Assembly: GCA_947476295.1 (NCBI GenBank)
Contig: CANJQC010000018.1
Coordinates: forward strand, 1 to 54,179
Length of the DNA stretch: 54,179 nucleotides
Reading direction: 5' to 3'
Source: Planctomycetaceae bacterium
GTDB lineage: Bacteria; Planctomycetota; Planctomycetia; Planctomycetales; Planctomycetaceae
Each line of letters starts with the position of its first letter. The first letter of the stretch is position 1. Positions 26,298 through 34,602 of the stretch are shown here, piece after piece. The position numbers and the translations under genes were made by a program. The notes under the pieces were generated by a model, which was given only the letters and a program-made list of their open reading frames with translations, ran no database searches and had not been told where the DNA came from.

Positions 26298-27348
26298 TGT
26301 TCGCGAAGCGGCAGACTTCGAAGGGGCTTACCTGGCTGGAGCGATTAACATCGGCCTGAAGGGCAAGTACGCGACCTGGGCGGGCTCGATGCTGAGTCAC
26401 GACACTCCGGTCGTCGTGATCGGTGATGGTGAAAACGAAGAAGAAGCCGTGATGCGTCTGGGACGAATCGGCTTCGACAACGTCGCTGGGTATCTGCAGG
26501 ACGGCATGCACTCACTGGAGGCTCATCCGGAACACATCCGCAAAGTCGCTCGCATCACCGCAGTTGCTCTGGCAGAACAGACGTCATCGAGTGACAGCCC
26601 GTTTGTGCTGGATGTTCGTGCGGAAAAAGAAGCGGGCATTGTGCGACTGGAAGGCAGTTACAACATCCCTCTGACTCATCTGCGGGAACGCATCAGTGAA
26701 GTGCCACAAGATCGTCCGGTCGTCGTGCATTGCGAAGGCGGCTACCGATCGGCCATTGCGTGCAGTGTACTGGCTCAGGCTGGCCGAACGAACGTGACCG
26801 ATCTGGTCGGCGGGATCAAGGCATGGATTGCGACAAAGCTGCCGACTCAGCCGGAGGACAGTGCTGCTGTCCAATCGCTGGTATGCATTCCCATTGAGAC
26901 GTCGAGCCAGCAGCCAGTGGGCTACGCAAATGACGGCCCGAATTGTCAGCGAGATGCCGCCGGTCAGCTGATTCTCACCAGTCGGTGCGCTCGGTTGCTG
27001 CTGCTTGTCGGAGTGGCCTCGGGGATTTTGTCCGGCATGTTCGGTGTTGGTGGTGGATTTATCATCGTTCCCGCCTTGATTCTCTTCAGCAGCATGTCCA
27101 TGTCTCGAGCGGTCGGCACATCACTGATGGTGATTTCACTGGTCAGTGCGTCTGGTGTCGCATTCCAGCTGTGGGACGGCCAAACGATCGCCAAGGACAT
27201 CGCAGGATTATTTGTTGTCGGCGGACTCTGCGGGCTCTGGCTGGGTCAATCAGTCAGCCATCGACTTTCGCCTTCGGTACTGCAGCAAGTATTCTCCGCA
27301 GCAATTCTTCTGGTAGCTGTGTTTGTCATCCTCAGAAATGTTTCATAG
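26287..27348 (+). CDS. Chimeric double rhodanese fused to half a TauE/SafE exporter
   Basis: The 353-residue frame starts with LVDVREAADFEGAYLAG, a rhodanese repeat without active cysteine (VVVIGDGENEEEA), then a second rhodanese with the Cys in VVVHCEGGYRSAIAC. Both fit the C-terminal part of an MBL-fold/rhodanese protein. After a linker (about 190-235) comes GILSGMFGVGGGFIIVPALI and about four hydrophobic segments ending in AAILLVAVFVILRN. This is the second half of TauE/SafE-type sulfite or sulfonate exporters; the first half is absent. I infer two deletions that fused neighbouring genes. Whether the product is functional is unknown. The frame itself is intact over the fusion. Confidence 0.7.
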   Translation: MLVDVREAADFEGAYLAGAINIGLKGKYATWAGSMLSHDTPVVVIGDGENEEEAVMRLGRIGFDNVAGYLQDGMHSLEAHPEHIRKVARITAVALAEQTSSSDSPFVLDVRAEKEAGIVRLEGSYNIPLTHLRERISEVPQDRPVVVHCEGGYRSAIACSVLAQAGRTNVTDLVGGIKAWIATKLPTQPEDSAAVQSLVCIPIETSSQQPVGYANDGPNCQRDAAGQLILTSRCARLLLLVGVASGILSGMFGVGGGFIIVPALILFSSMSMSRAVGTSLMVISLVSASGVAFQLWDGQTIAKDIAGLFVVGGLCGLWLGQSVSHRLSPSVLQQVFSAAILLVAVFVILRNVS

Positions 27349-27537
27349 ATGCAAAAAACGGAATCGAAGAGAGAAAAGCGGCATCCCTGCCAGGAGGCCA
27401 TCCCTGGTGAGCCAAGGCCCGTCGCATGTCTTGTTGAGTGAGCAAGCGACCTGATGGGAGTGGGTTGCGTGAGTGAAGAGTGCTTTTCTCTGCTTCGATC
27501 CGTTCTGCGTCCAGAGTTGAATGCGGGTTTGAGTGAA

Positions 27538-27607
27538 AAAAGGGGTCAGGAACTAATAGCCAAATGGCCCAAAGGGTGCTTCGCACTATTGGTTCCTGAC
27601 CCCTTTT
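27538..27607. repeat. 22-bp imperfect palindrome (REP/MITE-like), possible bidirectional terminator
   Basis: The left arm (27538-27559, beginning aaaaggggtcaggaac) and the right arm (27586-27607, ending gttcctgacccctttt) are reverse complements with one mismatch and a 26-bp loop. The element lies between the convergent rhodanese/TauE and mraZ genes. Arms flanked by A-runs and T-runs would let it terminate transcription from either side. The core ggggtcaggaac resembles dispersed REP-type repeats. Confidence 0.65.
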
Positions 27608-27612
27608 CCCAA

Positions 27613-28083
27613 CTACTGAGTCAACTGCTTGAACAATTCGCCAAAGTCCGGCATCTCCTCGCGAAGCACGTTATTCCATGCTTCGGGATTCCAGATCTCA
27701 ACACAAATGACCGCACCGACAACAACGACTTCTTTTCCTGCGTCAACACTCAAAAATGATCTGAAACCATCCGGGATCAACAGTCTTGAACGATTCGCCA
27801 GTCGCACAGTTTGATGGCGAGTCGATAAAAGACGGCCAAGCCGCTGTACATCACCCCAGCGTTGTTCCATCCGTCCGGAGTCAATTTTTTGACGGAGCAA
27901 TGTGAGACCACTGTCCAAACGTTGTTGCCATTCGGCCTGCTTCCACAGACTCAGACAACCTGCCCGTTCCTTGGCTATAATCAGGTCGCCGTTCTCGTCG
28001 GACACGGCAGACGCCAGCTCTGCAGGCAACATCAGGCGATTGCGATCATCGATCGTTCGCTGAAATTCCCCCGTGAGAAACAT
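27613..28083 (-). CDS. mraZ: MraZ-family protein
   Basis: The protein of about 156 residues has two SpoVT/AbrB-like MraZ repeats: [23 protein letters not shown] near the start and [19 protein letters not shown] in the second half. MraZ binds DNA upstream of the dcw cluster in most bacteria and controls it. Here it stands alone: rsmH, fts and mur genes are absent around it. I chose the ATG at 28083; the frame runs on for 26 codons without family-like sequence. Divergent to selA over 274 bp. The target of an orphan MraZ is unknown. Confidence 0.8.
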   Translation of the reverse strand: MFLTGEFQRTIDDRNRLMLPAELASAVSDENGDLIIAKERAGCLSLWKQAEWQQRLDSGLTLLRQKIDSGRMEQRWGDVQRLGRLLSTRHQTVRLANRSRLLIPDGFRSFLSVDAGKEVVVVGAVICVEIWNPEAWNNVLREEMPDFGELFKQLTQ

Positions 28084-28357
28084 GACAAACCCTCGTAGCT
28101 GGCCGAATGGCGACGGGACCAGAACCCACCTGATTTTTGCGGTTCTGGCGTAGAGCCACACAGCCTAACGGGCATAAAACCCACTTTCAACTTGTTTTCA
28201 AAGATCTCTGCGGGCATTTATCCCACAAATCATGGAAATAGCTTAGGACTGCGAGACTGGGCTGGCAAGGCACCACGTATTCGTTTTTTCCGGATTTGAC
28301 GAAAACCCTGAGCACGCGATCCAGGGAAGCTGAACCCGCAAAACTTCCCGCCGCATA

Positions 28358-29857
28358 GTGTTCGCATATCGCGTTGATGCAGGTATTCTGATTTCTCAAG
28401 AACGTTTTCAGCGAAATGGCGCTAGCCACAGACAACGATTCCTCCATTTACGAGCCCCCCTCTTGTCTGAAGACCTCCGCAAATATATCCCTTCGATGAC
28501 TCAGCTTCTGGCTCGCGTGGAAGTCACGTCGCTTATCGAATGGTATGGAACGCAGCTCGTGCGGATGAAACTGGAGCATGCGATCGAACGGCTACGGCAA
28601 CATCTTGCCAACGGTGGATCGATCGCATTAAAGTCGGACGCCGAAAAACTGGTGATCGGGTGGCTGGTCAGCGACATGGATCGCTGCCTGCTGGGCGCTC
28701 CGCGGAAAGTCATCAACGCAACTGGCGTGTTGCTGCACACGGGACTTGGCCGCGCGCCACTGGCCGATGCTGCGCGCCGGGCAGTCATGGATGCGGCGGG
28801 CGCGTGTCTGCTGGAAGTGAATCCCGAATCCGGTGATCGTTCGTATCGTGGGTTTCAGGTCGATGATCTGCTGAAGGCCCTCACTGGTTGCGAAGACAGC
28901 TTGATCGTCAACAACAATGCCGGTGCCACACTGCTGCTGCTTCAGGGACTCTGTCAGGGCCGCGAAGTTCTGATTTCACGCAGTCAGCTTGTTGAGATCG
29001 GTGGATCGTTTCGATTGCCGGAGATTTTTCAGACTGCAGGCGTCGTACTGCGTGAAGTCGGCACAACCAATCGGACTCATCTGCATGACTATGCAACAGC
29101 AATCACTGAACGGACTGCAGCGATTCTGCGAGTTCACGCATCGAACTTCCGAATCGTCGGCTTCACCACCGAACCGTCCAGTTTAGAACTCGCGAGACTG
29201 GCGCACGCCCGCGGTCTGATAATGTTCGACGACATCGGAAGCGGACAACTGTTTCAGAATCCCGTACTAACCGCATTCGGAGAACCCGACTTTCGCACAA
29301 GTATCGAAGACGGTTCGGATCTCGTGCTGGGAAGCGGTGATAAGCTTCTCGGTGGCCCGCAGGCTGGAATCATCCTGGGCCGCTCCCCGTTCATTCAGTC
29401 CCTGCGTCGTCACCCGCTCGCACGCTGTCTCCGGATCGACAAAATCAGCCTCGCCGCACTGCACGCCACATTGCTGATTCATGCGCGAGGCACTGCAACA
29501 GACGAGTTACCGCTCTACCAAATGCTGCATACCGACACGTCCGAGTTAAATCAACGGGCGGAATCCATTGTCGCACAACTGAATTCACCGTTGGATATGA
29601 CTTTGCAAATTGTACCCAGCATCGCCGAAGTTGGCGGCGGTTCTTGTGCCGGACATCCCGTCTCCTCTATCGCGATCCTGCTCCGTTCATCAAACACGCC
29701 TGCTCAATCCCTCGCCCGAAAACTGCGCATGAGCGTCCCTGCAGTCTGGGGCCGAGTCGATACCGACGCAGTCCTGCTGGACCTTCGCTCCATTCAGCCA
29801 TGCGACGATCAGCAGCTGTGTCTGACTCTGAAGTCAGCATTGAGCATCAAAGCCTGA
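28358..29857 (+). CDS. selA: L-seryl-tRNA(Sec) selenium transferase
   Basis: SelA is a PLP enzyme that converts seryl-tRNA(Sec) to selenocysteinyl-tRNA(Sec). Motifs seen: VINATGVLLHTGLGRAPLA, GDRSYRGFQVDDLL, SLIVNNNAGATLLLL, the LVEIGGSFRLPEI region, MFDDIGSGQLF and the PLP lysine in VLGSGDKLLGGPQAG. The 499-codon frame begins with a GTG at 28358, but the first about 35 codons look unlike protein of this family. A TTG at 28463 (LSEDLRKYIPSM) would give a more typical start; neither has a clear ribosome binding site. selB, selC and selD are not in the window. Its presence implies selenoprotein synthesis or a relic of it. Confidence 0.9.
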   Translation: MFAYRVDAGILISQERFQRNGASHRQRFLHLRAPLLSEDLRKYIPSMTQLLARVEVTSLIEWYGTQLVRMKLEHAIERLRQHLANGGSIALKSDAEKLVIGWLVSDMDRCLLGAPRKVINATGVLLHTGLGRAPLADAARRAVMDAAGACLLEVNPESGDRSYRGFQVDDLLKALTGCEDSLIVNNNAGATLLLLQGLCQGREVLISRSQLVEIGGSFRLPEIFQTAGVVLREVGTTNRTHLHDYATAITERTAAILRVHASNFRIVGFTTEPSSLELARLAHARGLIMFDDIGSGQLFQNPVLTAFGEPDFRTSIEDGSDLVLGSGDKLLGGPQAGIILGRSPFIQSLRRHPLARCLRIDKISLAALHATLLIHARGTATDELPLYQMLHTDTSELNQRAESIVAQLNSPLDMTLQIVPSIAEVGGGSCAGHPVSSIAILLRSSNTPAQSLARKLRMSVPAVWGRVDTDAVLLDLRSIQPCDDQQLCLTLKSALSIKA

Positions 29858-29885
29858 ATCGCCCATCGCATGGCAGACACGGAGG

Positions 29886-30032
29886 GCAACGCCGTTAAGT
29901 AATTGACAGGGTCAGAGCCAGCGAATAACCCCCTCATCCGGCCTGTCGGCCACCTTCTCCCCCTTGCCAGGGGTAGAAGGGACTTCGATAAGGCCTTAGA
30001 AAACGCCACGATAAAATGCTTAACGGCGTTGC
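29886..30032. mobile_element. 147-bp MITE-like element with perfect 14-bp terminal inverted repeats
   Basis: gcaacgccgttaag at 29886-29899 and its exact reverse complement cttaacggcgttgc at 30019-30032 bound a 147-bp non-coding unit. The inside holds an acagggtcagagcc stretch and a ccccctcatccggcc...ccttctccccc stretch, both of the kind found in dispersed intergenic repeats. It has no coding capacity. No clear target-site duplication is visible (acggagg on the left, acgcagg on the right). Confidence 0.55.
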
Positions 30033-30146
30033 ACGCAGGGGCGACGCGGTGCGGCGGATCAGCTGTCGTTCAATTTGTCTGTATAACACGCATCCGAGTG
30101 GGTATACTGAGGCTGGTAGAATTCGAATTTCAATTAGGTTTCGGAA

Positions 30147-30233
30147 ATGACTACAGTCTCAATCAACGACGCCCGGGTGGATCTCCCGACCGTGCTGGCA
30201 GGAGTTCCGCGAGGACTCTGTGATGCCGATTGA
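30147..30233 (+). pseudogene. Phd/YefM-type antitoxin remnant
   Basis: This 28-codon frame reads MTTVSINDARVDLPTVLAGV, the typical N-terminus of Phd-type antitoxins (DNA-binding part), and then stops where the family would continue with the E.vvI...kpVA segment. No toxin gene follows. It overlaps the start of the next broken frame. I read it as the truncated leftover of a toxin-antitoxin pair, although a functional 28-residue peptide cannot be excluded. Confidence 0.45.
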
Positions 30234-30619
30234 GAATCGTTTTTATCATCAACAGTATCCCACCAAACCGGTGATTGGTCCTGTTCTGCGAACGCTGAAT
30301 GTGGACGAAGCGGGGGAGACGGATTTTTCCAAACTGCACACGGCACTGAAGATCGGGCGTGTCGTTCTGGTCCACGGAACGTTTATGGGTGACGACCCTT
30401 TTGGAATTGCCGAGACGCTGAAGTCTGTCGCGAAATCCGTGCCCTGGCTGGCTGGGCAACTGAATCAATCTGCTCGTCGATTATGAACTCAGCGGAGACT
30501 TGTCCACGATCGGTCGCCCGATTGAACTGAGTCTGCTCGGCCACGGCGTGGCCACCACCGTACGCTGGCTGCCGACGCATCTGAAGCTGGTGATGGAGGC
30601 GATGATGGCATCACAGTAA
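30223..30619 (+). pseudogene. Frame-disrupted conserved protein
   Basis: The first part (30223-30486) reads MPIENRFYHQQYPTKP and contains VVLVHGTFMGDDPFGIAETL. The frame then ends, while from 30470 a second frame (+1) reads LLVDYELSGDLSTIGRPIEL and ends in LKLVMEAMMASQ at 30619. The continuation suggests one ancestral gene broken by a frameshift or deletion near 30470. The VHGTF motif hints at an alpha/beta-hydrolase-like start, but there is no catalytic set. I do not recognise the family with confidence. Confidence 0.5.
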
Positions 30620-30651
30620 AAATAAAATCAGCGTCTCGATGAGACGCTGAT
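30617..30651 (-). terminator. Rho-independent terminator of the secreted-protein gene
   Basis: A perfect 11-bp stem (atcagcgtctc at 30627, gagacgctgat at 30641) with a 3-base loop is followed, on the minus strand, by ttttattttta (30617-30627). It lies 61 bases after the stop of the minus-strand gene at 30712, as expected for its terminator. Confidence 0.85.
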
Positions 30652-30711
30652 TGGCTGACTCACAAGTTGATTGCAATCCGACCGAACTCGATTTCCAGTC
30701 GGCAGCTCGAA

Positions 30712-31428
30712 CTACTTATCTTTGCGCATCCCAGTGAAATCCAACTCTCCAGAGTTCCCATCGAGGCTGTATTCGAGCGAGCCTTTTATTTTGGCCCCCT
30801 GCGGTCGTCCTGTGAACTCAACATGCACCGGCGCACCCTGGTACTCCGAATCCACTTCGAACGTCAACTGGTTGTCTTTGAGCGTCAACTCCCTGGCATC
30901 GACGGTCTTGTCGTTGATGGCATAAGTTGCCAGTAAATCTTTTCCCTTCTCAGTGATGGTCAGAATAGGTTCCAGCGTCTCACCGTCGGCCGTTTCAATC
31001 TTCAGTTTCCAGGCACCGATGACATCGGCTGCCAGCACGCTCCGCTTCGCTTCCCAGGGAAATTCACGCGAGTCGCCGTCGCCTTTTGCCGTAAAATCGC
31101 CATCGACTTTATCTCCATCGATCTTGCCTTGAAATTGGACAGTGATCGTCTGCTCGAGTTCTACTTCCACCTGGAAGGAAACTTCGTTGCCACTTACCTT
31201 CCCTTGCTGCACGTTCATTTTTATGCCGCGAGCTTCGAGCGTCCCGGTGAGTTTACCATCCTTGTCAATATCCAGCTTCAACACGTTTTCGATCGAGTCT
31301 CCATTGATTTCAAAATTCCACCTCCAGGTTCCGGATGGATCCACCATCGCTTTCTTGTCGTCGGCTTGAACCAGGCTAGCCAGTATGCAGCAAGCCAGGC
31401 AGGCAATTGCAGTCGTAATTTGCTTCAT
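30712..31428 (-). CDS. Secreted protein with two beta-rich repeats
   Basis: The protein of about 238 residues begins with a signal peptide (MKQITTAIACLACCILASLVQA) at the ATG 31428, which has GGAG 9 bases upstream. The mature part consists of two similar modules of about 105 residues: SGTWRWNFEINGDSIENVLKL with TGTLEARGIKMNVQQGKVSG, and GAWKLKIETADGETLEPILTI with TYAINDKTVDARELTLKDNQ. Each has alternating strands typical of lipocalin-like or jelly-roll domains. I recognise no enzyme motif. The gene has its own terminator and no close partners. It is likely periplasmic; its function is unknown. Confidence 0.8.
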   Translation of the reverse strand: MKQITTAIACLACCILASLVQADDKKAMVDPSGTWRWNFEINGDSIENVLKLDIDKDGKLTGTLEARGIKMNVQQGKVSGNEVSFQVEVELEQTITVQFQGKIDGDKVDGDFTAKGDGDSREFPWEAKRSVLAADVIGAWKLKIETADGETLEPILTITEKGKDLLATYAINDKTVDARELTLKDNQLTFEVDSEYQGAPVHVEFTGRPQGAKIKGSLEYSLDGNSGELDFTGMRKDK

Positions 31429-32066
31429 CGAAAAAATCTCCAGTTGGGAACGGAACCGTGGTATCACGCGAACGAACAGTAGATCACACCAAGTCTCCGG
31501 TGGTCGCACCGCAGAGACCATGCAGGACCGCTGAAGTATGCATCGCGTGGAGCGAAGATTCTACAGCGATCCGCCGCGAATTTGTATCAATTTGTAGCGA
31601 TCATCGCTCAGCCTCGCGGAGGAATCCTGTCAGCAGTGGCGATGCTCGCAAACAAAAAGCCTGTCGCGTGAGGGAAAGTTGAGAAGGGTTACTGACAGAA
31701 CCGCTCCACTTTGGCTGGTTGCCCCTGTGCTTCAAACGGGAGTCTTTATTTTCGGAGCTTGCCTGAAGGCCTCAATTCCCGCCTCAGACAGGTTTCGGAG
31801 AAACCGATCCTGTCGATTGCTGCGCGAATGCTCATTACACCGAGTCTTACGCACCTGTGGCGATGTGGGGATTCGTTACGATTCATGCGGCATATTCGAT
31901 TCGAAATCACCAATCGTTACTGCGTTTGTGCTTCGGGCGGGTTGATTTTTACGCATTTGGTCGAACATGACCTAATGTTGCCCTTAGTCATGAGTCGTCG
32001 CGATTCTAGGCATCATCGTGAGCGACAACAGGGACTGCGGACTTCGATCACCCAGGGAATTCACAC
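31429..32066. other. Intergenic region, divergent
   Basis: This 638-bp region lies between the secreted-protein gene (minus) and the FHA-EAL operon (plus). It must contain both promoters. I see no strong palindrome, no tRNA and no convincing small gene; the short frames inside lack protein-like composition. Confidence 0.5.
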
Positions 32067-33212
32067 ATGGCCAAGATACTGGCAGATTCGCGCTTGCACA
32101 TACGCGACTGCGGCATTGACGAAACCTCATCTTCTTCACTTCCGGAAGGCTTGTGGGTTCTGTCGCGGAGTGGCGGAGAAAATGGCACCAACCAGCGAGT
32201 GAACGTGGCGGGGCATTCGTTTACCATCGGTCGCCTTCCTTCCAGCAATCTGTGTCTGTCGGATACAACTGTGTCCGGTCGTCATGCCGAAATTTTGACG
32301 ATCAATTGCGACCTCTTTGTACGCGACCTCAACAGCACCAATGGGACGTTGCTGAACGGTCGCAAGCTGCAGAATCTGACCGGACTTCGGTCTGGTGACG
32401 TGCTGCATTTCGGCAGTGTGATGTATGCACTGCAATCATCCGCAGACGAATGCATGAGTTCTACAGTAACGGCCGATGCATCTGCCGAGGCGTTCGCTCA
32501 GATGCAGTTCGGAAAACTTCTGCGTCGTGCTGCAGTGCGTCCTTACTTCCAGCCGATCATTCGCCTGAGCGATAATGCCCGCGTGGGCTTTGAGGTTCTC
32601 ACGCGCAGTTACCTGCGGGGACTGGAAACGCCCGATAAAATGTTCCGCGTGGCTGCTGAACGAAACGTTGAAGCTCAGCTTAGTCAGATCTGCCGAGCCG
32701 AGGGGCTGCGAATCGCAGAAAGTCTGGGAAACACGCATTTTTATCTGAACACGCATCCAGTTGAGCTAAACGGCACCGGGCTGTTCACATCGCTGGAACA
32801 GCTGCGGGATGATTTTCCTGAAGCCCAGATTGTCCTGGAAGTTCACGAAGGAGCCGTCGCTTCCAGTGCTGCGTTGCGGAATGTGCGTCAGGTTACGCAG
32901 GACCTGAATATGGGACTGGCCTACGACGATTTTGGAGCCGGACAGGCTCGGCTGAAGGAACTATTTGAAGTTCCGCCCGATGTATTGAAATTCGACCTGA
33001 AGTTTGTCCACGGGATTGCATTTAGTCCGCCACAGCATCGTGCCACGATTCAATCACTGATCCGCATCGTACGGGATCTGAACGTTGTGCCACTTGCAGA
33101 AGGTGTCGAGACGACTGAAGAAGCTGTCGTCTGTCAGGAACTGGGCTTCGAACTCGCTCAGGGATACCTGTTCGGTCACGCGGAAACCGCATCCCACTGG
33201 ACCTCTAGGTAA
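32067..33212 (+). CDS. FHA-EAL domain protein
   Basis: The 381-residue protein joins a forkhead-associated domain (about 30-122), which binds phosphothreonine peptides, to an EAL domain (about 150-372), the cyclic-di-GMP phosphodiesterase fold. FHA motifs: HSFTIGRLPSSN, VSGRHAEI, LNSTNGTLLNGR. EAL residues: E176 in FEVLTR (EVL in place of EAL), N228 in YLNTHP, E258 in LEVHE, D287-D288 in YDDFG, K308/K312, E345 in AEGVET and Q365 in LAQGYLFG. The metal-binding set looks kept, so phosphodiesterase activity is possible. No membrane segment is seen. It opens an operon: the next gene starts 12 bp later. FHA binding to products of the kinase encoded in the same operon is an attractive inference. 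Confidence 0.88.
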   Translation: MAKILADSRLHIRDCGIDETSSSSLPEGLWVLSRSGGENGTNQRVNVAGHSFTIGRLPSSNLCLSDTTVSGRHAEILTINCDLFVRDLNSTNGTLLNGRKLQNLTGLRSGDVLHFGSVMYALQSSADECMSSTVTADASAEAFAQMQFGKLLRRAAVRPYFQPIIRLSDNARVGFEVLTRSYLRGLETPDKMFRVAAERNVEAQLSQICRAEGLRIAESLGNTHFYLNTHPVELNGTGLFTSLEQLRDDFPEAQIVLEVHEGAVASSAALRNVRQVTQDLNMGLAYDDFGAGQARLKELFEVPPDVLKFDLKFVHGIAFSPPQHRATIQSLIRIVRDLNVVPLAEGVETTEEAVVCQELGFELAQGYLFGHAETASHWTSR

Positions 33213-33224
33213 GAATACACAACG

Positions 33225-34589
33225 ATGTTAATGGCACGTCCAACACAGGGAAAGAACGGCGATCCCGCACTGCTCGCGGCATTGCTGGCCGGGGAGAACT
33301 TTTGGCCATCAGATCCCGCTTCGTTGCATGAGCTGGGTCTGAATGAACCTTTCGTTGAAGGTCTCATCTGCCGTCTGCTGCGCTCATCGGGAAATCAAAC
33401 CGGGCGAATGATTGCCAGCGAAGTCAGCATCCCCTTCCGCATGATTGAGGGGTTGATGGAGCGGCTGAAATCACGACGCATGGTGCTGCACTGCGGCAGT
33501 GCCAGTTTGAACGACTATATCTTTGGCCTCACTGAAGAAGGCCGTCGCCGCGCAGAAACATCTCACTCCGAATGTGCGTACACAGGCCCGGCACCGGTAC
33601 CGCTCAGCGATTATGTGATCTCCGTCGAAGCGCAGGCGATCTGCGATCAGCCGATCCGCCGCGAAGAACTAGAAGATGCTTTCTTCAACGTATCGATTTC
33701 AGAAGAACTGTTCGATATGATCGGGCCGGCGGTCAACTCCGCCAGCGGCCTTTTTCTGTACGGCGCACCCGGCAACGGAAAATCGACGATCGCTCGCTGC
33801 CTGACTCACTGTTTTGGGCAGGAAATCTGGATTCCGTATGCGATCATCGACGGACGAGAAATCATCACGCTGTTTGATCCGGCGTATCACGAGATCGTCG
33901 ATCAGCCAGACGAAGGACTTCCGTTTGATCGGCGCTGGGTTCGCGTTCGCAGACCCACGGTCATTGTCGGTGGCGAACTGACCCTCGACAGTCTGGAAAT
34001 TCGGCACGATCCCGTGAGCAACACGAGTGAAGCGCCGCTGCAGATGAAAAGCAACTGCGGATGCTTGCTGATCGACGACTTCGGTCGTCAGCGAGTGTCT
34101 CCTGAGCAACTGCTTAACCGCTGGATCGTGCCACTAGAAAACAAGTACGACTATCTCACGCTGCCAACCGGCAAGAAGATTCAGGTTCCATTCCAGCAGC
34201 TGATTATTTTCTCCACAAATCTGGACCCTGCTGATCTGGTGGATGAAGCCTTTCTGCGACGTATTCCCTATAGGATTGAAGTCACAGATCCACACGAAGA
34301 CGAAGTCCATCGACTGTTTCAGATCGCTTCTGAAAAACTTGGCTGCACATACGATCCGGAATCGGTTGAGCACCTGCTGGCCACTTACTATCGCTCCCAT
34401 AAGCGTCCGATACGACGCTGTCATGCGCGAGATTTGTTACTGCAGGTTCGAAATTTCTGCATGTACCACGGTCTTCCATTCGAAATGCAGCCGGAACATT
34501 TCGATCACATTGCAGAATCTTTTTTTACCCGCGTTCCCACTCGTCCCCTGAATGCGGCATTTGAAGAAGCCCTGACAACAGGTCGGTGA
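33225..34589 (+). CDS. Winged-helix / AAA+ ATPase
   Basis: The 454-residue protein has an N-terminal winged-helix-like part (about 25-110, with TGRMIASEVSIPFRMIEGLM and a following YIFGLTEEGRRRAE wing) and a P-loop ATPase domain. Walker A is YGAPGNGKST (about 180-188), Walker B CLLIDDFGRQ (about 280), a sensor-like IIFSTNLDPADLVDEAFLRRIPYR follows, and a C-terminal helical lid ends the domain. It is a cytosolic AAA+ protein of uncharacterised function. It sits 12 bp after the FHA-EAL gene and 13 bp before the kinase-tubulin gene, which indicates one transcript. The start MLMARPT at 33225 is used; an ATG six bases later is also possible. Confidence 0.85.
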   Translation: MLMARPTQGKNGDPALLAALLAGENFWPSDPASLHELGLNEPFVEGLICRLLRSSGNQTGRMIASEVSIPFRMIEGLMERLKSRRMVLHCGSASLNDYIFGLTEEGRRRAETSHSECAYTGPAPVPLSDYVISVEAQAICDQPIRREELEDAFFNVSISEELFDMIGPAVNSASGLFLYGAPGNGKSTIARCLTHCFGQEIWIPYAIIDGREIITLFDPAYHEIVDQPDEGLPFDRRWVRVRRPTVIVGGELTLDSLEIRHDPVSNTSEAPLQMKSNCGCLLIDDFGRQRVSPEQLLNRWIVPLENKYDYLTLPTGKKIQVPFQQLIIFSTNLDPADLVDEAFLRRIPYRIEVTDPHEDEVHRLFQIASEKLGCTYDPESVEHLLATYYRSHKRPIRRCHARDLLLQVRNFCMYHGLPFEMQPEHFDHIAESFFTRVPTRPLNAAFEEALTTGR

Positions 34590-34602
34590 AAGAAGTCCTA
34601 CT

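Noticed and set aside
27349-27537. Possible small gene after the TauE half
   Set aside because: The frames are short and lack hydrophobic segments that could restore the exporter.
29900-29980. CRISPR-like or tandem repeat array near the ccccctcatccgg stretch
   Set aside because: No regularly spaced repeats; it is a single copy inside a 147-bp inverted-repeat element.
30470-30486. TGA as a possible selenocysteine codon near selA
   Set aside because: The downstream protein-like sequence continues in another frame, so a frameshift and not TGA recoding explains the break.
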